This document shows positions 24,977 through 32,288 of a stretch of 64,000 nt of DNA, one piece after another. The number at the start of each line of letters is the position of its first letter. Within the stretch, counting starts at the first letter, position 1. Location: the NCBI RefSeq assembly GCF_031453975.1, contig NZ_JAVDPW010000006.1, forward strand, positions 1 to 64,000, given 5' to 3'. The stretch comes from Inquilinus ginsengisoli_A (GTDB lineage: Bacteria > Pseudomonadota > Alphaproteobacteria > DSM-16000 > Inquilinaceae). The position numbers and the translations under genes are program-made. The notes under the pieces are model-generated. The model was not told the origin of the DNA and made no database searches. It saw only the letters and a list, made by a program, of their open reading frames with translations.

Positions 24977-26032
24977 ATGCGGCAGATCGGCGCCGGGGCT
25001 TTGACCGCCATCGTCGACCGGATCTTCGCGGCCGGGGGCTGCGCTGCCGACGAGGCCGGCCGCATCGCCCGCCACCTGGTCGACAGCAACCTATGCGGCC
25101 ATGATTCCCATGGCGTGGTGCGCACCCGGCGCTACATCGACTTCCTGCGTGCCGGCAAGGTCCACCCCGGCCGCACCGCCGAGCTGGTGTTCGACGGCGG
25201 CAGCCTGCTGGTGATCGATGGGCAGTTCGGCTTCGGCCAGACCATCGGCGAACAGGCGATCGACCTGCTGGCCGAGCGTGCCAAGGCGCATGGCATCGCC
25301 CTGGCCACCATCCGCCGGTCCGGCCATCTCGGCCGGCTGGGGGAGTGGGCGGAGCGGCTGGCGGGCCACGGCCTGGTCTCGCTGCATTTCCTGAACACCA
25401 CCGGCCTCGGGCTGATGGTGACGCCGTTCGGCGGCACCGACCGGCGACTGTCACCCAGCCCGATGGCGATCTGCGTGCCGGTGGAGGGCCGCGACCCGAT
25501 CCTGCTCGACATCACCACCGCCATGACCGCCGAGGGCAAGCTGCTGGTGGCGAAGAACAAGGGCGAGGCGGTCGCGCCGGGCATCATCGTCGACAAGGCC
25601 GGGCAGCCGACCACCGATCCCGCCGATTTCTACGCCGGCGGCGCGATCCTGCCGTTCGGCGGGCATCGCGGCGCCGGCCTCAATATCCTCACCGACATCC
25701 TCTCCGGCGCGCTGTCGGGCGGCGGCTGCACCGCGCCCGGCGTCACGGTGCTGGAGAACACCATGACCAGCATCGCCATCGACGTGGCGCGGCTGCCCGA
25801 CCGCGCGGCCTATACGGCGGAGATCCTGCGCTTCTGCGGCTGGGTGAAGGCATCGCCGCCGGCCGATCCAGCGGCGCCGGTGCTGCTGCCGGGGGAGGTC
25901 GAGGCCGCAACCCGTCGGCGCCGCCGGGCCGAGGGGATCCCGATCGACGACGCGACCTGGGGCGACATCCTCGCCGCCGCTGAAGCCGTCGGCCTGCCGG
26001 GCGCCGAAATCGAGGCCATGGTTTCGGTCTGA
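24977..26032 (+). CDS. Ldh/MDH2-family NAD(P)-dependent hydroxyacid dehydrogenase
   Basis: The 351-residue protein belongs to the L-sulfolactate/malate dehydrogenase-like (Ldh_2, YbiC/AllD) family. Its landmarks are the helical N-terminus, SNLCGHDSHGVVRTRRYIDFL with the catalytic-site His pair, SGHLGRLGEWAERLA, MAICVPVEGRDPILLDITTAM and the GHRGAGLNILTDIL region. These enzymes oxidise 2-hydroxy acids with NAD(P) without the classical Rossmann fold. Substrate cannot be fixed. The ATG at 24977 follows GAGGGGGAGG; the frame is open further upstream, but that part overlaps the divergent RraA-like gene. The pairing with an RraA-like aldolase fits a small hydroxyacid breakdown pathway. Confidence 0.9.
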   Translation: MRQIGAGALTAIVDRIFAAGGCAADEAGRIARHLVDSNLCGHDSHGVVRTRRYIDFLRAGKVHPGRTAELVFDGGSLLVIDGQFGFGQTIGEQAIDLLAERAKAHGIALATIRRSGHLGRLGEWAERLAGHGLVSLHFLNTTGLGLMVTPFGGTDRRLSPSPMAICVPVEGRDPILLDITTAMTAEGKLLVAKNKGEAVAPGIIVDKAGQPTTDPADFYAGGAILPFGGHRGAGLNILTDILSGALSGGGCTAPGVTVLENTMTSIAIDVARLPDRAAYTAEILRFCGWVKASPPADPAAPVLLPGEVEAATRRRRRAEGIPIDDATWGDILAAAEAVGLPGAEIEAMVSV

Positions 26033-26035
26033 AGG

Positions 26036-26365
26036 CTAATCACACTGCATCAACTGGACGAGCGGTTCTCCGAACGGCGATTTCGATTGCTGGGCGAGAT
26101 ACGCGTAGCGTCCGGGCCACATATCGTTTGCGAACCCGCCGTCTTCCATCAGGCGTTGCTGGACCTCGGATTTCCAGAAGTGAAAGCACCGCCTGGGCGG
26201 GATGCGCTCGATGACCTCCTGGAAGACATTCGTGACCCAGAGATGCACGCCCTCCGGGTTGTCCCGGAGGAGCTGCTTCATCTGCTCCAAGGGCAGCATG
26301 TCACCGATCCGACCCGGTTGCGCGAGACCCAGTTCGCGGCACACCTCCTCGATCGTCTGGCGCAT
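26036..26365 (-). CDS. Unrecognised 109-residue protein
   Basis: No family is recognised. The sequence looks like a compact soluble protein: two N-terminal amphipathic helices (MRQTIEEVCRELGL, LPLEQMKQLLRD) and an aromatic middle (RCFHFWKSEVQQRLMEDGG), followed by MWPGRYAYLAQQSK. It has Trp, His and Cys in a pattern that suggests a folded domain rather than a shadow frame. ATG 26365 is used; a GTG 6 bases earlier is also open. The start lies right at the edge of the detached ABC ATPase 3' end (26367-26462), so the gene may have lost its original upstream region there. Confidence 0.6.
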   Translation of the reverse strand: MRQTIEEVCRELGLAQPGRIGDMLPLEQMKQLLRDNPEGVHLWVTNVFQEVIERIPPRRCFHFWKSEVQQRLMEDGGFANDMWPGRYAYLAQQSKSPFGEPLVQLMQCD

Positions 26366-26366
26366 G

Positions 26367-26462
26367 GTCACCCCAGCTGTCGTCGTCCAGCTGCCGGCCG
26401 CGAACCTTGCTGAACAGCTTCAGGAGGTCGGGCACCTCCAGGCCGCGGCGCCGGTCGCCGGC
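26367..26462 (-). pseudogene. Detached 3' end of an ABC-transporter ATPase gene
   Basis: These 96 bases repeat the last part of the intact ATPase gene at 29273 with only a few substitutions and a 9-base deletion. They encode the tail of that protein (RRGLEVPDLLKLFSKVRG, then QLDDDS) in frame and end at the corresponding stop codon. Similarity stops sharply at 26462 and at the stop codon. The copy is in the same orientation as the intact gene, and the HU, GSCFA and SDR genes lie between. It is either a boundary duplication left by an insertion at the ATPase 3' end or the rest of a deleted second ATPase gene. Confidence 0.85.
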
Positions 26463-26523
26463 AGGTAGCGCCCGGTGAACCGGCAGGCGGACGCAGCATG
26501 CCCGCCTGCCTGCCGGTCAGTCC

Positions 26524-26799
26524 TCAGCCGTTGAGCTTTTCACGAGCGGCCTTGGCCGGAACGAAGACGAGCTTCCGGGCCGTGGCGATCGTGATCGTCT
26601 CGCCGGTCGCCGGGTTGCGGCCTTCGCGTTCGGCGGTGTCCTTCACCTTGAACTTGCCGAAGCCGGAGACCGAAACCTCATCCCCCTTCGCCGCGGCGTC
26701 GAGGACGCCGCTGAAGACGCTCTCGACGATCCGCTTTGCCTGCACCCGCGACAGATCGTTGTCGGCCGCAATCCGGTCTACCAGGTTCGAGATGCTCAT
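26524..26799 (-). CDS. HU-family DNA-binding protein
   Basis: The 91-residue protein is a standard HU/IHF-fold histone-like protein. The helical N-terminus (ISNLVDRIAADNDLSRVQAKRIVESVFSG) is followed by VSVSGFGKFKVKDTAEREGRNPATGE, the DNA-grasping beta-arm with the RNPATG tip that contains the intercalating Pro, and by the closing helix PAKAAREKLNG. It binds and bends DNA as a dimer. The ATG at 26799 follows a strong GGAGG ribosome binding site. It stands alone on its transcript, within the segment bounded by the ATPase 3' end and its detached copy, so this may be an additional rather than the housekeeping HU copy. Confidence 0.95.
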   Translation of the reverse strand: MSISNLVDRIAADNDLSRVQAKRIVESVFSGVLDAAAKGDEVSVSGFGKFKVKDTAEREGRNPATGETITIATARKLVFVPAKAAREKLNG

Positions 26800-26950
26800 G
26801 AGATCCTCCGCCCAAATTGCCATCGGTTCGAGGCATCCTCCGTAGGGCGTCAGGCACCGCTTGGCAACCGGCCTTCGATCCGGCCGCCGCGGACACCGGG
26901 CCGGCCCAGCCCCCGTGGAGGAGGGAGCCCGGCCTCCGGGGCAGGTCCGA

Positions 26951-28150
26951 TCAGGTCCGAAGTTCGCTGAACGACGCCGATGGTCGCGACGGTATCCGGT
27001 CCGCGGCACGGATTCTCGCCGTCTCCGCCATCCGGCGCGCCTCCCGCCGCTCCTGCCGCCGCGCCTCGCGGATCTGTTCGCGCTCCAGCTCCCGCCGGGC
27101 AAGCCGCGCCGCCTTGCGCTCCTCCGGCGTCTCGGCTGTCCGCACCACGACCGAATCATGCCCGAGCCGGCCGATCCGCTCGTCGAGGCGCCGGGCGGCG
27201 CGGAACGACTCCGCCAGCTCCTCGTCGCCCAGGGCGGTCTGGCAGTAATAGCGCTCGAACACCTTCATGTTGAAGTCCAGCACATGGCTGTAGACGTGCC
27301 GCCGGTCGTCCCGCCACTGGTGGTTGAAGCAGTGCATGACGATGTCGTAGCTGGGGAAGTAGAACAGCCTGTCGTCGCCGGGCGCGTTGCGGCGGTGGAA
27401 CTCGTCGACCGCCGCCCGCAGGATCGCCTTGGACACGGCGTTGGCCGAGATGCAGCTATGGGGCCGGAACGTCGCGGTCAGCGGGATCGGCGAGACCGTG
27501 AACAGCACCGCCGCGTCCGGGCGGAAGCGCCGGATCAGGTCGTAGATCGCCTGCAGATTCGCGAGGTTCTCGGCATGGGTCGAGACCCGGAACCGGTGCC
27601 GCGCCGGATCGTACTTGTCCTTCGGCACCGCGCGCCAGAACACCTCGCCGGTCGGTTCGTCGTACCACACCTCGGACAGGCCGAGGGTGATGATGAACAG
27701 CTCCGCCGCATCGAACAGCGCCTTGGTCCGCAGCCGGACCGTCTCGTCATAGCCGAATTCCGCGGCGTCGTAGCCGTGCCACAGTTCGCCCTGCGGGGTC
27801 GCGCCGAGCCAGGCCCATTCGAACTGCTGGCGGATGGCGAAGGTGTTCACCATGCCGTCGCCCATCTTCGAGACATAGGCCACGTCGTCGCGCCGGGTCA
27901 GCACGTTGAAGCCGGCCTTGTCCAGGTACTTGCTGATGTTGTCGGCGAAGCACGACCCGAACGCCACGATCCGCGTGCCCTCGGTCACGAACCGCTCCTG
28001 CGGCATCCAGCCCTTGGCCAGGTATTCGGCAATGCTGGTGTTGCGTTTCAGCGACTTGTCGCTGGGATAGAAATTCGTCGTCTCGCCGCGAAAGAAGGTT
28101 GCACTGACTTTTCGCTTAATTCCGTCTTGTTCAACCGCGATGGATGTCAT
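26951..28150 (-). CDS. GSCFA-domain protein with charged C-terminal coiled coil
   Basis: The 399-residue protein carries the family motif AFGSCFADNISKYL (about residues 63-77), the first block of an SGNH-like hydrolase domain. FIITLGLSEVWYD and AVLFTVSPIPLTATF follow with the expected spacing, and YFPSYDIVMH matches the final block. From about residue 335 to the end there is a highly charged helical tail (RKAARLARRELEREQIRE and similar), probably a coiled coil. Members of this family occur mainly in alphaproteobacteria and are mostly uncharacterised; esterase or glycan-modifying activity is inferred from the fold. Start is ATG 28150, with another ATG not required. It lies in the ATPase-bounded cargo segment. 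Confidence 0.88.
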   Translation of the reverse strand: MTSIAVEQDGIKRKVSATFFRGETTNFYPSDKSLKRNTSIAEYLAKGWMPQERFVTEGTRIVAFGSCFADNISKYLDKAGFNVLTRRDDVAYVSKMGDGMVNTFAIRQQFEWAWLGATPQGELWHGYDAAEFGYDETVRLRTKALFDAAELFIITLGLSEVWYDEPTGEVFWRAVPKDKYDPARHRFRVSTHAENLANLQAIYDLIRRFRPDAAVLFTVSPIPLTATFRPHSCISANAVSKAILRAAVDEFHRRNAPGDDRLFYFPSYDIVMHCFNHQWRDDRRHVYSHVLDFNMKVFERYYCQTALGDEELAESFRAARRLDERIGRLGHDSVVVRTAETPEERKAARLARRELEREQIREARRQERREARRMAETARIRAADRIPSRPSASFSELRT

Positions 28151-28386
28151 TCCGACAGTCCCCTTTCCTCGCTTCCGGATCTCACCTCAAGGGCAATTAC
28201 TGCGGTTTCAGGGTAGCCTGCTGCGCTGCAGCATGGCCAGACATAAAATCCCATGATCTGCCGCTCCGCTTCACTTCACTTGGTTCGTTGGGATCATCGT
28301 CCGGTCGTGCGGTCGCAGGCGGGTTGACGGTCGCCGCGATCCGGGGTCGACTTGCGCGCATCACGGGCCGTTCTCGGGGAACGCAG

Positions 28387-29208
28387 ATGAGCCTTCAGGA
28401 TCAGGTCGCGGTGGTTACGGGAGCGGGACGGGGGATCGGGCGCGAGACGGCCCTCCACCTGGCCCGGGCCGGGGCGACGCTCGCCGTCCTCGCCCGCACG
28501 GAAGCGGAGATCGAGGAGACCGCTGGGCTGGTCGCGGGGGCGGGCGGCGTGGCCCGCGCCTACCCGGTCGATCTGGTCGACCTCGCCGCGGTCGAGACGG
28601 TGTTTTCGGCGATCGGGACCGACCTCGGCCCGGTCGACCTGCTGGTCAACAACCACGGCTCGTTCCGCGCCATCGGCCCGGTCTGGGAGGTGGATCCGGG
28701 CGAATGGTGGGGCGACGTCGAGACCAATCTTCGCGGCACCTTCCACACCGCCCGTGCCGTCGCGCCGGGCATGATCCGCCGCGGCCGGGGCCGGATCGTC
28801 AACCTGGTCGGCGGCGGCACCGGCGTGTCGTTCCCGAACGGCTCGGGCTACGCGTCGAGCAAGGCCGCGATCATGCGGTTCACGGAATGCCTGAACGACA
28901 CGCTGAAGGCGGCCGGCCCGCTCGCCTTCGCCGTCGATCCCGGCCTCGTCCGCACCGCCATGACCGAATTCCAGCTCGAGAGTGCGAGCGGCAAGGCCCA
29001 CCTGCCGAACATCGCGGACCTGTTCGACCGCGGCGTCGACATCCCGCCGACCCGCGCCGCGACGTTGATCACCGCGATCGCGGCCGGCCGCTTCGACCGG
29101 CTGGCGGGCCGGATGCTGCGCGGCGTGGAGGATCTGGACGAGCTGGAGCGGGCGATCCCCGCCATCGTCGAACACGATCTGCGCGCGCTTCGATTGACGG
29201 GGCTTTAG
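28387..29208 (+). CDS. Short-chain dehydrogenase/reductase (SDR)
   Basis: The 273-residue protein is a classical SDR. The NAD(P) motif is TGAGRGIG (residues 11-18), followed by the NNHG motif, and the active site has Tyr155 and Lys159 in GYASSKAA. The usual Ser of the triad would lie in the NLVGGGTGVSF segment, where no clear Ser precedes Tyr by the normal 13 residues; a Gly/Thr is there instead, so activity may be altered. After the catalytic helix comes AVDPGLVRTAMT, the typical cofactor loop. ATG 28387 is preferred to upstream in-frame codons because homology starts here. It is divergent from GSCFA and convergent with the ABC ATPase gene. Confidence 0.88.
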   Translation: MSLQDQVAVVTGAGRGIGRETALHLARAGATLAVLARTEAEIEETAGLVAGAGGVARAYPVDLVDLAAVETVFSAIGTDLGPVDLLVNNHGSFRAIGPVWEVDPGEWWGDVETNLRGTFHTARAVAPGMIRRGRGRIVNLVGGGTGVSFPNGSGYASSKAAIMRFTECLNDTLKAAGPLAFAVDPGLVRTAMTEFQLESASGKAHLPNIADLFDRGVDIPPTRAATLITAIAAGRFDRLAGRMLRGVEDLDELERAIPAIVEHDLRALRLTGL

Positions 29209-29222
29209 GGCGTCTTCCGAGC

Positions 29223-29254
29223 AGGTTGGGTTCGCCGGCGGCCGAACCCAACCT
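29223..29254. repeat. GGTTGGGTT-type palindrome
   Basis: The 12-base arms AGGTTGGGTTCG and CGAACCCAACCT are perfectly complementary around an 8-base loop. The palindrome lies between the convergent SDR and ABC ATPase genes. Palindromes with AACCCAACCT arms are scattered through many bacterial genomes, so this is probably a REP-like element that may also act as a two-way transcription stop. Confidence 0.65.
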
Positions 29255-29272
29255 ACGCACCGGCAGACCGTG

Positions 29273-30067
29273 TCACCCCAGCAGCAGGCTGTCGTCGTCC
29301 AGCTGCCCGCCACGGACCTTGCTGAACAGCTTCAGGAGGTCGGGCACCTCCAGGCCGCGGCGCTGGTCGCCGGCGACGTCGAACGCCACCTGGCCTTCAT
29401 GCAGCATCACCGTGCGGGTGCCGTAGTCCAGCGCGTGGCGCATCGAATGGGTCACCATCAGCGCCGTCAGCTTCTGATCCTCGACGATCTTGCGGGTCAG
29501 CTGCAGCACGAAATCGGCGGTGCGTGGGTCCAGCGCCGCGGTGTGCTCATCCAGCAGCAGGATCTTCATGCCGGTTAGCGTTGCCATCAGCAGGCTGACC
29601 GCCTGGCGCTGGCCGCCGGACAAGAGGCCCATGGAATCGCCCAGCCGGTTCTCCAGCCCCAGGCCCAGCACCGCCAGCTTCTCGCGGAACACGCCGCGCC
29701 GCGGGCCGTCGATCGAGGGGGCGAGGCCGCGGGACCGGCCGCGGGCATAGGCCAGCGCCATGTTCTCCTCGATCGACAGCGCCTCACAGGTGCCGGCCAT
29801 CGGGTCCTGGAACACTCGGGCGACCAGGCCGGCGCGCTTCGGGCACGGCCAGCGGGTGACGTCGATGCCGTCGATCTCGACCCGGCCGCGCTCGGGGCTG
29901 GCGTCGCCGCTCAGCACATTCAGCAGGGTCGACTTGCCGGCGCCGTTCGAGCCGATGACGGTGACAAACTCGCCGACCGGGATGGTCAAGTCGAGGCCGC
30001 GCAGGGCCCGGTTCTCCAGCGGCGTGCCCCGGCCGTAGGTGACGTGGACGTCCTGAACCGCGATCAT
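29273..30067 (-). CDS. ABC transporter ATP-binding protein (branched-chain/TrpXYZ-like system)
   Basis: The 264-residue ATPase energises the importer formed with the next two genes. It has Walker A GSNGAGKST (about residues 39-47), the Q-loop region VFQDPMAG, the signature LSGGQRQ, Walker B ILLLDEHTAALDP and the switch His in VTHSMRHAL. The stop is 2 bases from the upstream permease start, indicating a coupled operon (binding protein, permease, ATPase). Its C-terminal 30 codons are duplicated at 26367-26462. The gene's 3' end is next to the palindrome at 29223 and is convergent with the SDR gene. Confidence 0.93.
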   Translation of the reverse strand: MIAVQDVHVTYGRGTPLENRALRGLDLTIPVGEFVTVIGSNGAGKSTLLNVLSGDASPERGRVEIDGIDVTRWPCPKRAGLVARVFQDPMAGTCEALSIEENMALAYARGRSRGLAPSIDGPRRGVFREKLAVLGLGLENRLGDSMGLLSGGQRQAVSLLMATLTGMKILLLDEHTAALDPRTADFVLQLTRKIVEDQKLTALMVTHSMRHALDYGTRTVMLHEGQVAFDVAGDQRRGLEVPDLLKLFSKVRGGQLDDDSLLLG

Positions 30068-30068
30068 C

Positions 30069-30989
30069 TCAGGCGCTCCGCCGGAACAGGGACTTCAACG
30101 GGTTGCGCATGCCGGGCAGCATCAGGGCGATGCCGACCAGCAGCGCCGTCACCAGGTTGAGGTCGGAGGATTGCAGCCCGAGCCAGCTGGTGTTCAACGC
30201 CAGGGCGATCACGATGCGGTAGATCACGGCGCCCAGCACACAGGCGGCCAGCATCACCACGATCCTGCGGGTGCGGATCATGGTCTCACCGAGGATCACG
30301 GCGGCCAGGCCGACCACGATGGTGCCGGTGCCGACGGTGACGTCGGCGAAGCCGGCGGTCTGGGCGAACAGGGCCCCGGCCAGGGCCACCAGCGCGTTCG
30401 ACAGCGCCATGCCGACGTAGATGTGCAGCTTGGTCGAGATGCCCTGCGCCCGCGCCATCCGCGAATTGGCCCCGGTGGCCCGCATGGCCAGCCCGAACTC
30501 CGAGGTCAGGAAGCGGCCGAGGAGGAGGGTGACGATCAGCACGATGACGGCCAGCACCACCACCTTCAGCGACGCCCTGCCGGGCAGGCCGAGGCTTTCC
30601 AGGGTGGGCGTCAGCCAGCTGAACAGGTTGATCACCGTGTCCTGGTTGATCAGCGCCACGTTCGGCTTGCCCATGATCCGCAGGTTGATCGAGAACAGCG
30701 AGATCATCGTCAGGATGCTGGCGAGCAGGTGCAGAATGCCGAAGCGGACATTGAGCCAGGCGGTGACCAGCCCGGCCAGCGCGCCGGCGGCGACCCCGAC
30801 CAGGGTGGCGAGCACCGGGTCGACCCCGGCGACGATCAGGGTGGCGGAGGTGGCGGCACCGAGCGGGAAGCTGCCGTCGACGGTGAGGTCGGGGAAGTTC
30901 AGGACCCGGAAGGACAGGAACACGCCGAGGGCGACGAGGGCATAGATCAGCCCGATCTCGATCGCGCCGAGGAAGGCGAACAGACTCAT
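30069..30989 (-). CDS. ABC transporter permease (TrpY-like)
   Basis: The 306-residue protein is very hydrophobic, with eight to nine membrane segments. It shows features of the branched-chain-amino-acid permease family used by the TrpXYZ-type systems: the early FRVLNFPDLTVDGSFPLGAA segment and the cytoplasmic EFGLAMRATGANSRMARAQGIS loop that touches the ATPase. It forms the channel of the three-gene importer. ATG 30989 is used, and a TTG just before it is also in frame. The gap of 218 bases to the binding-protein gene contains a REP-like element, so the binding protein is likely made in larger amounts. Confidence 0.92.
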   Translation of the reverse strand: MSLFAFLGAIEIGLIYALVALGVFLSFRVLNFPDLTVDGSFPLGAATSATLIVAGVDPVLATLVGVAAGALAGLVTAWLNVRFGILHLLASILTMISLFSINLRIMGKPNVALINQDTVINLFSWLTPTLESLGLPGRASLKVVVLAVIVLIVTLLLGRFLTSEFGLAMRATGANSRMARAQGISTKLHIYVGMALSNALVALAGALFAQTAGFADVTVGTGTIVVGLAAVILGETMIRTRRIVVMLAACVLGAVIYRIVIALALNTSWLGLQSSDLNLVTALLVGIALMLPGMRNPLKSLFRRSA

Positions 30990-31076
30990 CAATACATCCT
31001 GCGGAACGGCCGGGCAGGGCCGCGGAAACGAAAGGGCCCCAATAGATATCCCTCTCCCGAAATGAGGGCTCTCCTC

Positions 31077-31147
31077 GTCATCCCCGCGAAAGCGGGGATC
31101 TTGTCACCGAACGATCGGCAAGAGATTCCCGCTTTCGCGGGAATGAC
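31077..31147. repeat. REP-like inverted repeat (GTCATCCCCGCGAAAGCGGGGA type)
   Basis: Two divergent palindromes, each with CCCCGCGAAAGCGGGG- or CCCGCTTTCGCGGG-type arms, are bounded by GTCAT and ATGAC. This is the common dispersed intergenic repeat of alphaproteobacteria. It lies between the binding-protein and permease genes of one operon, where such hairpins often protect the upstream mRNA and create unequal expression. Confidence 0.85.
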
Positions 31148-31207
31148 AACCGAGGGCACGGAGAGGATCGCGAGAAGACCTCGCGGCGGGAGAGGGGCTC
31201 GGGACGC

Positions 31208-32188
31208 TTAGTTGATCACCTTCTTGGCGCGGCTCAGCACCGCCGCCGGAACCGTGACGCCCATCGCCGACGCCGACTTGGTGTTGACGAACAGGTCGGT
31301 GCCGGTGGCGTTCTTGACCGCGATGTCGCCCGGCTTCTCGCCCTTCAGCACCCGGACGATGACCGCGCCGGTCTGGCGGCCGATCTCGAAATAGTCGAAG
31401 CCGACCGAGGCGATGGCGCCGCGCACGACGCTGTCGGTGTCGCCGGAGAAGACCGGGATCTTGTTGTCGATGCCGACCTGGATCACCGCCTCGAGCGCCG
31501 AGACGATGGTGTTGTCGGTGGGCACGTAGATCACGTCGACCTTGCCGACCAGGCTCTGCGCCGCGGCCTGGACGTCGGCCGACTTCGAGGCCGGGGCCTC
31601 GACGATCTCGACCTTCCACTCCGGCGCCATTTCCTGCAGCGCCGCCAGCAGGGCCGCGCCGTTGGCCTCGCCCGGATTGAAGGGCACGCCGATCTTCTTG
31701 ACGGTCGGCACGATCTCCTTGATCAGGTTCAGGTGATCGGCCAGCGGCGACAGGTCGGAGATACCGGTGACGTTGCCGCCGGGATGCTCGAGATTCTTGA
31801 TCAGCTGGGCGCCCAGCGGGTCGGTCACGGCGGTGAACACCACCGGGATGTCCTGGGTCGCGGCGACCACGGCCTGGGCCGAGGGGGTGGCGATCGGCAC
31901 GATCACGGTCGGGTTCTCACCGACGTATTTCTGGGCGATCTGGGCGGCGGTGGCCGGGTTGCCCTGGGCCGATTCGGACTGGAAGACGAGATTGTCGCCA
32001 TCCTTGTAGCCGGCCTCCTCCAGCGCCTTCTTGATGCCGTCGCGGGCGGCATCCAGGGCCGGGTGCTCGACGATCTGGGTCACGGCCACGGTCACCTTGT
32101 CCGCAGCAAAGGTCACCGAGGACAGAAGCGTCAGCGCAACCCCCGCTGCGAGCGCAAAACGACTGATGTGCACGATGTAACCCCCCAT
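31208..32188 (-). CDS. ABC transporter substrate-binding protein (TrpX/PF04392-like)
   Basis: The 326-residue periplasmic protein has an N-terminal signal peptide (ISRFALAAGVALTLLSSVTFA, cut before ADKVT). The two-lobed fold typical of the TrpX-like family follows: VTQIVEHPALDAARDGIKKAL, ATPSAQAVVAAT, IPVVFTAVTDPLGAQL and VTGISDLSPLADHL. Relatives bind tryptophan, tyrosine or unknown aromatic or nucleoside ligands; the ligand here is open. ATG 32188 is used because it precedes the signal peptide, and the frame is open for 14 more codons upstream. It is the first gene of the importer operon. Confidence 0.92.
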   Translation of the reverse strand: MGGYIVHISRFALAAGVALTLLSSVTFAADKVTVAVTQIVEHPALDAARDGIKKALEEAGYKDGDNLVFQSESAQGNPATAAQIAQKYVGENPTVIVPIATPSAQAVVAATQDIPVVFTAVTDPLGAQLIKNLEHPGGNVTGISDLSPLADHLNLIKEIVPTVKKIGVPFNPGEANGAALLAALQEMAPEWKVEIVEAPASKSADVQAAAQSLVGKVDVIYVPTDNTIVSALEAVIQVGIDNKIPVFSGDTDSVVRGAIASVGFDYFEIGRQTGAVIVRVLKGEKPGDIAVKNATGTDLFVNTKSASAMGVTVPAAVLSRAKKVIN

Positions 32189-32288
32189 ATTTGTAGCCCC
32201 CAGCAGGTTCCGCCGGGCGTCTGGTCCCAATTAGCGCAGGCGGCCGGAGGCCCGTCAAGGAACCCGCCGGCCGCCTGCTTTTGTCCGA

